NCBI GenBank assembly: GCA_903789615.1
Contig: CAIFEV010000001.1
Span: 62,001-126,000, forward strand
From: an uncultured Lachnospiraceae bacterium
GTDB taxonomy: Bacteria; Bacillota; Clostridia; Lachnospirales; Lachnospiraceae
Direction: 5' to 3'
Length of the DNA stretch: 64,000 nucleotides
A program made the translations under genes and the position numbers. How positions within the stretch are numbered: the first letter of the stretch is position 1; each line of letters opens with the position of its first letter. Below, piece after piece: positions 27,186 to 35,743 of this stretch. The notes beneath the pieces were generated by a model. It was not told the DNA's origin and did not search any database. It saw only the letters and a list, made by a program, of their open reading frames with translations.

Positions 27186-28652
27186 TTGATCACTCCCACG
27201 CTTGAAGAAGTGCTGAAGATCCGTGATGACGGTGCTTACACCTGCATGCCGGTGTGCCGCGAGATTTTCTCGGACTTTATCACGCCGATCACGGCGCTCC
27301 GGAAGCTGAAGCACGTTTCCCGGCATGTCTATCTGCTGGAGTCGGCGTATCACAAGGAAAAATGGGGCCGCTATACCTTCCTTGGATATGACCCGAAGCT
27401 GCAGATTTCCTGCCGGGCGGGCCATATGCAGGTCGGAGAGCTCACGTTTGATACCCGCGATCCGGGCGGATACATAAACCGGATCCTTGAGCGGTACCGC
27501 TCGCCGAAAGTGCCCGGCCTCCCGCCGTTTACCGGCGGTCTTGTCGGATATTTCTCATATGATTACATGCAGTACGCCGAGCCCACACTGCGTCTTGACG
27601 CGAAGGACACGGAACATTTTAACGACGTGGACCTGATGCTGTTTGACAAGGTCATCTGCTTTGATAACTTCCGGCAGAAAATCTATCTCATCGCCAATGT
27701 GCGGCTGAATGAAGCGGAGACGGAATACAACCGCGCAGTCAGGGCAATCGACGAGATGGAGCGGCTGCTGAAGGAAGGAGCCGTGGGGCAGGACGAACCG
27801 GGCAGGCTGCGCTCGGAAATCCGCCCGCTCTTCTCAAAGGAAGAGTACTGCCGCATGGTTGAGAAGGCGAAAAAATACATTCACGAGGGCGATATTTTCC
27901 AGATTGTGCTTTCAAACCGCCTGGAGGCCGAATTCTCCGGCAGCCTGCTTGACACGTACCGGGTGCTGCGCACACTCAATCCGTCGCCGTACATGTTCTA
28001 TTTTTCGGGGACGGACGTGGAGACGGCCGGGGCATCGCCGGAGACGCTCGTGAAGCTGGAAGACGGCGTGCTTCACACCTTCCCGCTCGCTGGCACCAGA
28101 CCGCGCGGAAAGACGCCTGAGGAAGACGAGCGTCTGGAGAAGGAACTTCTGGCCGACCCGAAGGAGCTCGCGGAGCACAATATGCTCGTGGACCTGGGAC
28201 GCAATGATATCGGCAGAGTCAGTCAGTTCGGAACGGTTAAAGTCGAGCGGTACCATGAGATCCAGCGGTATTCGCATGTGATGCACATCGGGTCTACGGT
28301 CCGGGGGATAATAAGGCCGGAACTCGGGCCTCTTGATGTGATAAATGCCGTTCTGCCGGCGGGGACGCTTTCCGGAGCGCCCAAGCTTCGTGCCTGCCAG
28401 CTCATCAATGACCTGGAAAACAACAAGCGCGGAATCTACGGCGGGGCCATCGGGTACGTCGATTTTTCGGGCAATGCGGACACCTGCATTGCGATCCGCC
28501 TGGCGTACCGGAAGAACGGAAAGGTGTTCATCCGGAGCGGTGCCGGAATCGTGGCGGACAGCGTGCCGGAAAACGAGTGGAATGAGTGCATGAACAAGGC
28601 GCGGGCGGTTGTGACGGCGCTGAAGGAGGCAGGCGATGCTTCTGCTGATTGA
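27186..28652 (+). CDS. trpE: Anthranilate synthase component I
   Basis: Converts chorismate to anthranilate with TrpG. 488 residues from a TTG start at 27186 (AGAGGGG upstream). N-terminal feedback region includes LLESAYHKEKWGRYTFLGYDP; catalytic C-terminal half has GDIFQIVLSNR, PSPYMFYFSG, AGASPETLVKLEDG, GTRPRGKTPEEDERLEKELLADPKELAEHNMLVDLGRND and GGAIGYVDFSGNADTCIAIR. Its place after trpA is unusual. Confidence 0.96.
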   Translation: MITPTLEEVLKIRDDGAYTCMPVCREIFSDFITPITALRKLKHVSRHVYLLESAYHKEKWGRYTFLGYDPKLQISCRAGHMQVGELTFDTRDPGGYINRILERYRSPKVPGLPPFTGGLVGYFSYDYMQYAEPTLRLDAKDTEHFNDVDLMLFDKVICFDNFRQKIYLIANVRLNEAETEYNRAVRAIDEMERLLKEGAVGQDEPGRLRSEIRPLFSKEEYCRMVEKAKKYIHEGDIFQIVLSNRLEAEFSGSLLDTYRVLRTLNPSPYMFYFSGTDVETAGASPETLVKLEDGVLHTFPLAGTRPRGKTPEEDERLEKELLADPKELAEHNMLVDLGRNDIGRVSQFGTVKVERYHEIQRYSHVMHIGSTVRGIIRPELGPLDVINAVLPAGTLSGAPKLRACQLINDLENNKRGIYGGAIGYVDFSGNADTCIAIRLAYRKNGKVFIRSGAGIVADSVPENEWNECMNKARAVVTALKEAGDASAD

Positions 28653-29208
28653 CAACTATGACAGCTTTTCCTATAACCTGTATCAGATGATCGGAGAGAT
28701 GTGCCCGGACATCCGCGTCGTGCGCAACGACAGCCTCAGCCCGGAGCAGATCCGGGAGATGTCTCCATCCGGCATCATCCTCTCTCCGGGACCCGGGCGG
28801 CCTGCGGATGCGGGGATGTGCGAGGAGGTCGTGAAGACCCTGTCAGCAGGCATACCGATCCTCGGCGTGTGCCTCGGTGAGCAGGCAATCGTGGAGGCTT
28901 TCGGCGGTGTTATCACATACGCGAAGCACCTGATGCACGGCAAGCAGTCCGAGACGAAGCTGGATCTGTCGTGTCCTGTTTTCAAGGGCCTTCCGGAGAC
29001 GGTAAAAGTCGCGCGGTATCATTCGCTGGCGGCGGAGGAAAAGAGTCTTCCGGAAGTGCTCAAAATCACGGCGAGGGCGGATGACGGGGAGATCATGGCT
29101 GTCGCGCACAGGCAGTATCCGGTATTCGGTCTGCAGTTTCATCCCGAGTCGATCATGACCCCGGAAGGCAAAGTAATGCTGAAAAATTTCCTTGACATTA
29201 CCGCCTGA
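28636..29208 (+). CDS. trpG: Anthranilate synthase component II (glutamine amidotransferase)
   Basis: Supplies ammonia from glutamine to TrpE. 190 residues of class I amidotransferase: LLIDNYDSFSYNLYQ, LSPGPGRPADAG, nucleophile Cys in ILGVCLGEQAIVEAFGG, and His-Glu in GLQFHPESIMTPEG. The ATG overlaps the trpE end by 17 bases with GGAGG upstream. Could also serve folate synthesis as PabA. Last gene of the operon. Confidence 0.95.
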   Translation: MLLLIDNYDSFSYNLYQMIGEMCPDIRVVRNDSLSPEQIREMSPSGIILSPGPGRPADAGMCEEVVKTLSAGIPILGVCLGEQAIVEAFGGVITYAKHLMHGKQSETKLDLSCPVFKGLPETVKVARYHSLAAEEKSLPEVLKITARADDGEIMAVAHRQYPVFGLQFHPESIMTPEGKVMLKNFLDITA

Positions 29209-29237
29209 AATCTTCAATATAGATTACAGAAGCAGTT

Positions 29238-29266
29238 GGCGCCTTTCTGGAAAAGGCGCCCTTTTG
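29238..29266 (+). terminator. Terminator of the trp operon
   Basis: GGCGCCTTT and AAAGGCGCC pair around TCTGGA, then CTTTTG. It lies 30 bases after trpG and before the next MATE gene. A weak TTGACA-like promoter at 29192 may start the next gene through it. Confidence 0.75.
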
Positions 29267-29283
29267 TCGTACCGGGGGATGTC

Positions 29284-30660
29284 ATGAACAATCAGAAAAC
29301 CAACGAAATTACTACGGGCGTGATCTGGAAGCAGATCCTGATTTTCTTTTTTCCGATTCTGCTGGGGGCTTTTTTCCAGACACTCTACAACACGGTCGAC
29401 GCGTCGGTTGTCGGAAAATTTGCCGGCGAGGAGGCACTTGCATCGGTCGGAGGGTCGTCCGGCCAGATCCTGAACTTCGTGTTCAGCTTCTTCATGGGAC
29501 TCGCGACCGGCGCTACCGTCATCATCGCGCAGTACTTCGGCGCGGGGGACGTAAAATCTCTTGATGACGCGCTGCACACCGCCTACACCGCCGCCCTCAT
29601 CGGCGGTCTGGTTTTGAGTGTGGCGGGTGTGATTTTCTGCCGTCCGTTCCTGGAACTTCTTGACACGCCGGAGTCCCTTATGGCGTCTTCTGCCGTCTAT
29701 GTGCGTGTTCTTATGGCGGGACTGGTATTCACGCTGATCTACAACATCGGATCCGGAATCCTGCGCGCAATCGGCGATTCAAAGCGGCCGCTGTACATTC
29801 TCATGGCCTGCTGCGGTATGAACATCGTCCTGGATCTGTTCTTTGTCGTGACGCTGCACCTCGGAGTATTCGGCGCGGCCATCGCCACGGACATCTCTCA
29901 GGCTGCCTCGGCGGCGGTCGTGACCTGGATCCTCATGAAGAAAACCGACGGCATGAAGCTGGCCTTTGCAAAGCTCCACATCCGCACCGCGACGCTTTGG
30001 AAAATTCTGAAGATCGGCCTTCCGACGGCCATTGCCGGGAGCATGTTCTCTGTTTCCAACATGATCGTGCAGACGGCAATCAACCACATGGGCGTTCCGA
30101 CCATGGCTGCCTGGACTGCCTATGGCCGCATTGATGCGCTGTGGTGGATGATCAATCAGGCGTTCTCGGTTTCGGTGACGACATTTGTCGGGCAGAACTA
30201 CGGCGCAATGCTGCCGGACAGGGTGCGCAAGGCGGTTCGCGAGGTTCTGGTGATGGAGATCTCTTCGGGTATCGCGATGGGGGCTCTTTTTATTCTCGAG
30301 GCACCGGTTCTGCTGGGAGTTTTCACGAGCAACGATGAAGTCATCAGCCTCGGCATTCAGATTTCTCTGTACATGGCGCCGTTTTACTGGACATTCGCCA
30401 TATCGGAGATTCTTTCGGCGACCCTTCGCGCCGAAAATTACGTCATGGTTTCCACCGTGGCCAACCTGCTGGGTGTATTTGCCTTCCGGATTATCTGGAT
30501 TAAGTGGATCGTGCCGGATGGTATGCTGCAGCAGGTGATTTCCTGCTATCCGATCAGCTGGTGTCTGATATCCGCCTTTGTCGCAGGGTACTACCTGTAC
30601 CGCCAGCCGAAGATCACGCGCAGCATGCGGGCAGCGGCGGAGAAGAAGATGGCAGCGTGA
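29284..30660 (+). CDS. MATE family efflux transporter
   Basis: 458 residues with 12 hydrophobic stretches. Typical start KTNEITTGVIWKQILIFFFPILLGAFFQTLYNTVDASVVGKFAG and VTTFVGQNYGA. ATG 29284 has a GGGGGA site; the longer track start at 29236 falls inside the terminator hairpin. A second MATE gene within 7 kb, only distantly similar to the first. Substrate unknown. Confidence 0.9.
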   Translation: MNNQKTNEITTGVIWKQILIFFFPILLGAFFQTLYNTVDASVVGKFAGEEALASVGGSSGQILNFVFSFFMGLATGATVIIAQYFGAGDVKSLDDALHTAYTAALIGGLVLSVAGVIFCRPFLELLDTPESLMASSAVYVRVLMAGLVFTLIYNIGSGILRAIGDSKRPLYILMACCGMNIVLDLFFVVTLHLGVFGAAIATDISQAASAAVVTWILMKKTDGMKLAFAKLHIRTATLWKILKIGLPTAIAGSMFSVSNMIVQTAINHMGVPTMAAWTAYGRIDALWWMINQAFSVSVTTFVGQNYGAMLPDRVRKAVREVLVMEISSGIAMGALFILEAPVLLGVFTSNDEVISLGIQISLYMAPFYWTFAISEILSATLRAENYVMVSTVANLLGVFAFRIIWIKWIVPDGMLQQVISCYPISWCLISAFVAGYYLYRQPKITRSMRAAAEKKMAA

Positions 30661-30673
30661 CAAAAGGACATAC

Positions 30674-30724
30674 AAAAAGACGAGACCTGATGCGTTTTAC
30701 GCATCGGACCCCGTCTTTTTTTCT
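30674..30724. terminator. Bidirectional terminator
   Basis: AAAAAGACG ... CGTCTTTTT with inner GATGCG/CGCATC. It covers the end of the convergent minus-strand gene (its stop is at 30697) and follows the MATE stop. Confidence 0.85.
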
Positions 30725-31434
30725 ATATTCGCTTTCGGATCCGGACGGCCGAAGCGGTCGAGGATTTTTTTGCGGTTCATGCCGCAGAAGATAATAATGG
30801 CAATCTGAGCAACAAACGAGAGGATCATAAATCCGACCTGACCCTGCATCAGAAAATGGCCGGCGACGCAGTTGGAAAGGATCTGAATCCAGCTTGAAAT
30901 AGCCACAGATGCGGCATATTCGCGGGTGCGCAGTTTTGCGGCGGCGGCAAAATAAGGGATTACGCCGTTTGGAATGCCGGGAACCAGGCATGCCAGCGCG
31001 AATACAAAGGCCGGATCGTACTTATTGACAGTGGAGATGATCCAGCCGGTTTTTCTTTTGTCAGCTTTGACAGTCCTGCGGAATGTTCGTGCAAACCGGA
31101 ATACGAGGACATTGGCGAACACGAATCCCAGATAGCACATGAGAAAGGCTTTCCACCACGAGTAGAGCATCCCGCCGACGAACTGGATGATGATGCCGGG
31201 GATCACAACACTGATTACCTGAATGATGGAAAGAAAGAACATGGAGAGAAGCCCGCGCCACTGTTCCTGAGAGGAAAGATAATCGGCTATTTCGTCTTCC
31301 CGGTCTTCTCTGAGCATCCGGATCAGCTCCGGCAGCTGCGGCCCGAAAAGCTCCCAGGTGGCAAAGACGAGGAGAGCGACGATACCAATAGAAAGCAGAA
31401 TCCTCGCGGCATTTGATTGTTTCAGTTTATTCAT
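30697..31434 (-). CDS. VTT/TVP38-TMEM64 (DedA-like) membrane protein
   Basis: 245 residues, about six hydrophobic segments. The VTT signature is visible: SVVIPGIIIQFVGGMLYSWWKAFLMCYLGFVFANVLVFRFAR and later ACLVPGIPNGVIPYFAAAAKLRTREYA. Such proteins are lipid scramblases or flippases, or affect membrane homeostasis. ATG 31434 is preferred; TTG 31452 is possible and gives six more residues. It is the last ordinary gene before the AT-rich island. Confidence 0.82.
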   Translation of the reverse strand: MNKLKQSNAARILLSIGIVALLVFATWELFGPQLPELIRMLREDREDEIADYLSSQEQWRGLLSMFFLSIIQVISVVIPGIIIQFVGGMLYSWWKAFLMCYLGFVFANVLVFRFARTFRRTVKADKRKTGWIISTVNKYDPAFVFALACLVPGIPNGVIPYFAAAAKLRTREYAASVAISSWIQILSNCVAGHFLMQGQVGFMILSFVAQIAIIIFCGMNRKKILDRFGRPDPKANIEKKTGSDA

Positions 31435-31591
31435 GCAGTATAAATTCCCCAATTATACATATTCATTTCCGGAAATCGACTTATAAAGGATACCACATTT
31501 CGCGCGCACGGCCTATTCTTTTTTCAAAGTCGGGGCGTGCAGAGACCGGATCTGCGGTTCCCGGGGGGTGATTGTGAAGATGCTATTGATT

Positions 31592-31655
31592 TATCGTCCA
31601 AAATAGCAAAAAGTTGGACGAAATCAAAGAGTGTTGGACGGAAAAAGAGATTTTG
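31592..31655. repeat. TTGGACG repeat, partial copy A
   Basis: Contains TCGTCCAA ... TTGGACGA as an inverted pair followed by GTTGGACGG and a purine-rich tail. It shares the motif set with the fuller copies at 33525 and 36454, but the spacing differs. It marks the left edge of the AT-rich island. Confidence 0.55.
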
Positions 31656-31712
31656 ACTTCGGCGCAGACGTGCCTGTAACATAAGTAGTATTATAGATTC
31701 AGTAACGAGATC

Positions 31713-31853
31713 ATGATAATAAGTGGACTCAAGAGCCGGATCGATAAATTGCAAGGAGAGATAAGTCCGGCAAAACAGGAAGCCGAAGAAGCAAAACAGG
31801 GAAATGAGCGGTTAAAAGGCTGTGGCTTCTGGACACGGGTCTTTAATCGGTAA
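31713..31853 (+). CDS. Small hypothetical protein, coiled-coil-like
   Basis: 46 codons from ATG 31713 to TAA, too short for the ORF track: MIISGLKSRIDKLQGEISPA then KQEAEEAKQGNERL and the end GFWTRVFNR. The Glu/Lys/Gln pattern suggests one helix. It may be the remnant of the C-terminus of a longer (mobilisation-type) protein. Located directly before the HicB-like gene, whose ribosome site follows its stop. Confidence 0.4.
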   Translation: MIISGLKSRIDKLQGEISPAKQEAEEAKQGNERLKGCGFWTRVFNR

Positions 31854-31868
31854 AGAGAGGAGACTTCC

Positions 31869-32090
31869 ATGACTGTAGATGAGTATATGGCCCTGCCGTA
31901 CAGATTGGAGATTGTCCCGGATCCGTACGAAGGCGGGTATGCAGCAAGATATCCGGATCTCCCTGGCTGCATCACAACCGGTGAGACGATCGAAGCTGTC
32001 CGCAAAAACGCAGAGGATGCAAAGCGCGCCTGGCTGGAAGCTGCCACGGAAGACGGGTCAGCAATTGCTATGCCAGGCACTCATAAGTGA
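31869..32090 (+). CDS. HicB-like antitoxin domain protein (orphan)
   Basis: 73 residues: LPYRLEIVPDPYEGGYAARYPDLPGCITTGETIEAVRKNAEDA is the HicB fold, in which the GGY...PDLPGC...G.T motifs are diagnostic. No HicA-like toxin is next to it, and no C-terminal DNA-binding tail is present. GAGAGGAG ribosome site. Either an orphan antitoxin left by decay of the island or an independent HicB-domain protein. Confidence 0.8.
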   Translation: MTVDEYMALPYRLEIVPDPYEGGYAARYPDLPGCITTGETIEAVRKNAEDAKRAWLEAATEDGSAIAMPGTHK

Positions 32091-32101
32091 GAGGCGACAA
32101 A

Positions 32102-32326
32102 ATGAGCTTTTTAGTGGCTGCTAAGCCCGGAGAAGAGGGCTGTCTGGCCGTCAAAATGGAGGGCGGACCGGCACTTGCTGGTTTGGCAACCTATCTGGGT
32201 CTTAGAACATTGGACACAGGTATCGAGATTATGACAATCTCCCCCCCAGATGCATACGGAGAGTACGAGCCGTACCAGATTGTAGACAGCGAGAAAGAGT
32301 TTATTTGGAGAGTGCTGGACATGTGA
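32102..32326 (+). CDS. Small conserved hypothetical protein
   Basis: 74 residues, MSFLVAAKPGEEGCLAVKMEGG through DAYGEYEPYQIVDSEKEFIWRVLDM. The style (AYGEYEPY near the end, VA.K....GC.A at the start) recalls small DUF6718-like proteins of Firmicutes, an assignment I hold loosely. ATG 32102 is chosen over the GTG at 32087, with GAGAGG upstream. Eleven bases after the HicB-like gene, probably cotranscribed. Confidence 0.6.
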   Translation: MSFLVAAKPGEEGCLAVKMEGGPALAGLATYLGLRTLDTGIEIMTISPPDAYGEYEPYQIVDSEKEFIWRVLDM

Positions 32327-32345
32327 TAACACCATAACAAAATTC

Positions 32346-32389
32346 CATTAACACCATAATGGGGAAAATACCATTATGGTGTTAATGGC
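32346..32389. repeat. Perfect 18-bp inverted repeat (44-bp palindrome)
   Basis: CCATTAACACCATAATGG, 8-nt spacer, then its exact reverse complement. The core AACACCATA also occurs just upstream at 32329 and again after the 32697 gene at about 32973. It lies over the 3' end of the minus-strand antitoxin-like gene. Could be a terminator in both directions or a protein-binding palindrome. Confidence 0.85.
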
Positions 32390-32654
32390 TTTTGCGTCCG
32401 GCCATAACGAGCGCCACAACATCATCTTCCGACATTATGCCTGCCCGCTCCGCCTCTCCGGCCATTGCCAACTGGAACTCCTTGAGCGCACGGACAGCAG
32501 GATTATCATCCGGCTTTTGATTCGCCGATCCGTTGGCAAGCTCCGTATAGGCCTCTCGGTTTTGAGCAAGCAGTCGCTTGGAAACATCAAGTACATCATC
32601 GTCGCTGGCAGCTTGTATCTGCTGACCTTGTGACGGGGCATTATTCCCTGACAT
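32382..32654 (-). CDS. Antitoxin-like small protein (orphan)
   Basis: 90 residues. DVLDVSKRLLAQNREAYTELAN resembles the start seen in Phd/YefM-related and similar antitoxins, and ALKEFQLAMAGEAERAGIMSEDDVVALVMAGR resembles the acidic toxin-binding tails. An AAGGAGGG site precedes the ATG at 32654. No toxin gene is adjacent. Family membership is a guess from style. Confidence 0.6.
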   Translation of the reverse strand: MSGNNAPSQGQQIQAASDDDVLDVSKRLLAQNREAYTELANGSANQKPDDNPAVRALKEFQLAMAGEAERAGIMSEDDVVALVMAGRKSH

Positions 32655-32696
32655 AGCATTCCCTCCTTATTGCAAATTCTATCACAGCATAAAAAC

Positions 32697-32969
32697 ATGA
32701 GTGAAATGAATAAAAAAGTAAAAATAGCCAAATCCCTGCTTGGTGCGCTGCCAAACGACATGACGCTCGAGGACGCCAAGGCAGACAGGGCGCAGCAATT
32801 GGTCCGTGTCAATATCGATATTACGCAGCCATTAACGGCGGAGCAGGTAAAAATGCTGCAAATGGCCGAAAAAATGCCGATTGTGTGCGACGAGGACTGC
32901 CCGGAGCTTACGGATGAGCAACTGTCCAAATGCCGCAGGACGGCGGATGACAACCCGTTGGATTCGTAA
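32697..32969 (+). CDS. Truncated antitoxin-like protein (BrnA-related style)
   Basis: 90 residues from ATG 32697. LTAEQVKMLQMAEKMPIVCDEDCPELTDEQLSKCRR is the linker seen before the ribbon-helix-helix part of BrnA-like antitoxins, but the protein stops soon afterwards (ADDNPLDS). The DNA-binding C-terminus is therefore missing. No clear ribosome site. Divergent from the 32382 gene, 42 bases apart. Likely a decayed gene. Confidence 0.5.
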   Translation: MSEMNKKVKIAKSLLGALPNDMTLEDAKADRAQQLVRVNIDITQPLTAEQVKMLQMAEKMPIVCDEDCPELTDEQLSKCRRTADDNPLDS

Positions 32970-33094
32970 TAACACCATAGTGAAATTCCAAGTGGCTATG
33001 TGTTGCTTGTAGCCTTGTGCTGCCGATCCGTTTTGTCGTTATTTTGATTGTGTCGGGATGAATCAATAGTTTTTGCTATTACAAAGGACGGAAT

Positions 33095-33391
33095 ATGGCA
33101 CAGATAGGGTACTACCTGTACAACAAGTATAATCTAACGACGCAGATATCCAAACACATCGAGATATTATCTAACCGACTACAGCAGGATCAGGCAACAA
33201 TAGGCAATGTCAACATTAAAAAGTTGGATGCTGCGTATACGCCGGAGCGGGTAAAGATTGCGGAAGCCCTTGAGATCTTGCAGCATTATCAATACATCGA
33301 GGACTTGGATGAGACATCTTTGCGTACATACTTAGATGCATGCACAGATATACTGCCAAAAGATGTGGCGTATGTATTATCCAGGCACTAA
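33095..33391 (+). CDS. Hypothetical protein
   Basis: 98 residues, not recognised. MAQIGYYLYNKYNLTTQISKHIEILSN is followed by a helical, acidic second half (EALEILQHYQYIEDLDETSLRTYLDACTD). An AAAGGA site 7 bases before ATG supports translation. Lower GC than the chromosomal flanks. Followed by two repeat hairpins and the IS element. Confidence 0.55.
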   Translation: MAQIGYYLYNKYNLTTQISKHIEILSNRLQQDQATIGNVNIKKLDAAYTPERVKIAEALEILQHYQYIEDLDETSLRTYLDACTDILPKDVAYVLSRH

Positions 33392-33443
33392 TATGATCCG
33401 TCTACAATACAGTTATTACGACAGATCTGCCGTAGGGCCGATT

Positions 33444-33484
33444 CTGAAATTTGGCAGTAAATCGCATTTACTGCCGAAATTCAG
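33444..33484. repeat. Inverted repeat IR-A, copy 1
   Basis: CTGAAATTTGGCAGTAAA and TTTACTGCCGAAATTCAG around a short loop. The right arm and the following GTTG are identical to copy 2 at 36267, while the loops differ. Confidence 0.8.
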
Positions 33485-33524
33485 TTGTCTGCGCAGCTCT
33501 CTAATTTTTATGCTGCCGGCCGTC

Positions 33525-33616
33525 TTTTCGTCCACCAGCTTGTTTTGCGTCCAAATTCGTGCAATATTGGACGAAAAGCAGAGCGATTGGACGAAAAAGA
33601 AATGAGGAATTTTAAT
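33525..33616. repeat. TTGGACG hairpin repeat, copy B
   Basis: TTTTCGTCCA ... GCGTCCAA, AT-rich centre, TTGGACGAAAAG ... GATTGGACGAAAA, then AATGAGGAATTTTAAT. The halves fold on each other into a long hairpin. It closely matches copy C (36454-36546). Confidence 0.8.
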
Positions 33617-33787
33617 TTTTTTTTCGCAACGGTGTCTTGATACACCTTTTCGCTCAAGTTTTAAAGTCGATCACTGCACATTTGAAATTTTTTACAATCT
33701 ATTTAGGGCGAGAAAGCCCACGCTTTTAACCGTGGGATGATAGCCCTTTTTTTGCCTTTGTGTATAAAAAGATATATAATATATACA

Positions 33788-34189
33788 ATGGAAAATAAAT
33801 ATAAAAGAACAGCTACAACAGTATCATTCATCAACTATCATATCGTATTTTGTCCCAGATACCGCAGAAAGATATTTAACATACCAGGTGTCGAAGACAG
33901 GTTTAAAGAACTCACACGACAGGAGTGCAAATGCAGGGATATCGACATCATCGCTATGGAGTGTCATGTTGATCACGTCCACATGTTTGTAAGTGTCTAT
34001 CCCCAGATGCCCATACCGGATATCCTGAAATACATAAAAGGTGCGACTTCCTATGTACTAAGGGATGAGTTTCCCCAGCTTGGGAAGATGTCTTCCCTGT
34101 GGACAAGATCGTACTTTGTCAGTACGGCAGGCAATGTAAGTTCTGAAACCATCAACTGGTATGTGGAGACACAGAAAACGAGGTCATAG
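33788..34189 (+). CDS. tnpA: IS200/IS605 transposase TnpA (Y1 HUH)
   Basis: 133 residues from ATG 33788; the track adds 17 unrelated residues in front. VSFINYHIVFCPRYRRKIF at the start, the HUH motif in ECHVDHVHMFV, and the catalytic Tyr in SETINWYVETQ. It performs single-strand excision and insertion at the hairpin ends. All expected catalytic residues are present, so the enzyme may be active. Confidence 0.93.
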   Translation: MENKYKRTATTVSFINYHIVFCPRYRRKIFNIPGVEDRFKELTRQECKCRDIDIIAMECHVDHVHMFVSVYPQMPIPDILKYIKGATSYVLRDEFPQLGKMSSLWTRSYFVSTAGNVSSETINWYVETQKTRS

Positions 34190-34192
34190 TCT

Positions 34193-35743
34193 ATGACGGG
34201 AACAAAAACACCAAAACCTATGCATACTGTATGCTTAAGACTTGATGCATCTGAATACGAAGGTTATCTCATAGACCGAAGCTTCCATGCATTGTCGCAT
34301 ATCCATAACGTACTGGTAAAACATGCACGGAAACTCCTTATACAGCTGGAGCATGATCAGGACTACCAGCAGCTGAGGACAGAATATACCGCATTTCTTA
34401 AAAACCACAAGAATGATGGAAAACTTTCAAAGACAGATGCTTCATATCAGAAAGAACTGTCAGACAGAATGAAGACCATCCGGCAGGATATGGGGCTTAC
34501 GGAATACAGCTTCCAGTCATATATAAAGAAATGTGCAAAACTGTATAATAAGCTCCTGTCGTCACAGCAGGTGCAGAAAGAAGCCACCCGTGTATGGCAG
34601 TCGGTAGAGAAGTATCTTTTCGGTGACGGGAAGGCAGTACACTTCAAAAAATACAGGGACTTTGATACCATAGGCGGGAAATCCACTAAAAACGGTATGA
34701 GGTTTGATAAGGAGACCTTCTCCGCCGTATGGATGGGTCGCACTTATAAGGTGAAACGCCCTAAAAAGTCATCAATGGACTATGTATATAAAGCACTCTC
34801 TTCTGATATAAGCTACTGCGATGTTAAACGCCGGATGTTCCCGAACGGCAGGCACTACTATATCGTAGTCGTCCTGAAAGGACCGGCTCCAAAGAAACTG
34901 ACCGCAGGGGATAACACCTGCGGTATAGACCCGGGGGTATCCACCATGGCAGCAGTATCAGATGAAGACGTATATCTTGAAGAGCTGGCTCCTGATATCG
35001 GTAAGTATAACAAAGAGATTATAGATACCCAGTATCACATGGATCTTTCCAAAAGAGCCTCGAACCCGGATAAATACAATCCTGACGGTACGATAGACAA
35101 AAGCAATCATGACAGGTGGGAATTCTCAAAGACATATATCAGGCTCGGGAACAGGCTGAAATATCTGTACCGTGTACGGTCGGATTATATAAAACAGTCA
35201 CACAGCAGGCTGATCAATAAACTGCTAAAAGATGCCAGAAACTTTTATATCGAAGATATGGATTATAAGGCTCTGGCGAAGAGATCAAAGAACACTGAGC
35301 GCTCAGACAGGATTTATGAAGTAAAAGCTGAAGACGGCTCCATAAAGCAGGTACATAAATACAAGCGCAAAATACGTTTCGGAAGATCCTTAAACAACAG
35401 GGCTCCGGCATTATTTATACATCTGCTGGAACAGAAAGCTGCACTTTATGGCGGATCAGTAACAAAGATAGCGACGAAAGACTATAAGGCGAGCCAGTAT
35501 GACCATAGCACGGATACCTGTACTAAGGCTCCGCTATCGCAGAGAACCAAGACCATAGATGGACGTACAGTACAGAGAGACCTGTACAGTGCGTTCCTGA
35601 TACTTAATACAGACGATACATTAACACATCCCGACAGAGATAAATGCATCAGTACCTTTGACAGTTTTGTCAGACGGCAGGACAAACTTATATCGGAAAT
35701 GAAGAAAAGCAATATATCCATGAAGCAGTGTTTTGGCTTTTAA
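34193..35743 (+). CDS. tnpB: TnpB RNA-guided nuclease, variant without a recognisable zinc ribbon
   Basis: 516 residues, 100 or so longer than typical TnpB. RuvC-like catalytic residues can be placed: Asp in CGIDPGVST (about residue 246), Glu in FYIEDMDYKAL (about 355) and Asp in TVQRDLYSAFLI (about 463). Between the last two, the CxxC...CxxC ribbon of ordinary TnpB is absent; the segment reads KASQYDHSTDTCTKAPLSQRTK. The same SQYDH...VQRDLYSAF arrangement is known to me from Lachnospiraceae transposases. Starts three bases after tnpA. Likely RNA-guided nuclease supporting element retention. Confidence 0.85.
   Translation: MTGTKTPKPMHTVCLRLDASEYEGYLIDRSFHALSHIHNVLVKHARKLLIQLEHDQDYQQLRTEYTAFLKNHKNDGKLSKTDASYQKELSDRMKTIRQDMGLTEYSFQSYIKKCAKLYNKLLSSQQVQKEATRVWQSVEKYLFGDGKAVHFKKYRDFDTIGGKSTKNGMRFDKETFSAVWMGRTYKVKRPKKSSMDYVYKALSSDISYCDVKRRMFPNGRHYYIVVVLKGPAPKKLTAGDNTCGIDPGVSTMAAVSDEDVYLEELAPDIGKYNKEIIDTQYHMDLSKRASNPDKYNPDGTIDKSNHDRWEFSKTYIRLGNRLKYLYRVRSDYIKQSHSRLINKLLKDARNFYIEDMDYKALAKRSKNTERSDRIYEVKAEDGSIKQVHKYKRKIRFGRSLNNRAPALFIHLLEQKAALYGGSVTKIATKDYKASQYDHSTDTCTKAPLSQRTKTIDGRTVQRDLYSAFLILNTDDTLTHPDRDKCISTFDSFVRRQDKLISEMKKSNISMKQCFGF

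Noticed and set aside
34193-35743. Cas12-type effector
   Set aside because: It sits between IS200/IS605 ends directly after tnpA and matches TnpB in size and motifs; no CRISPR array or cas genes.
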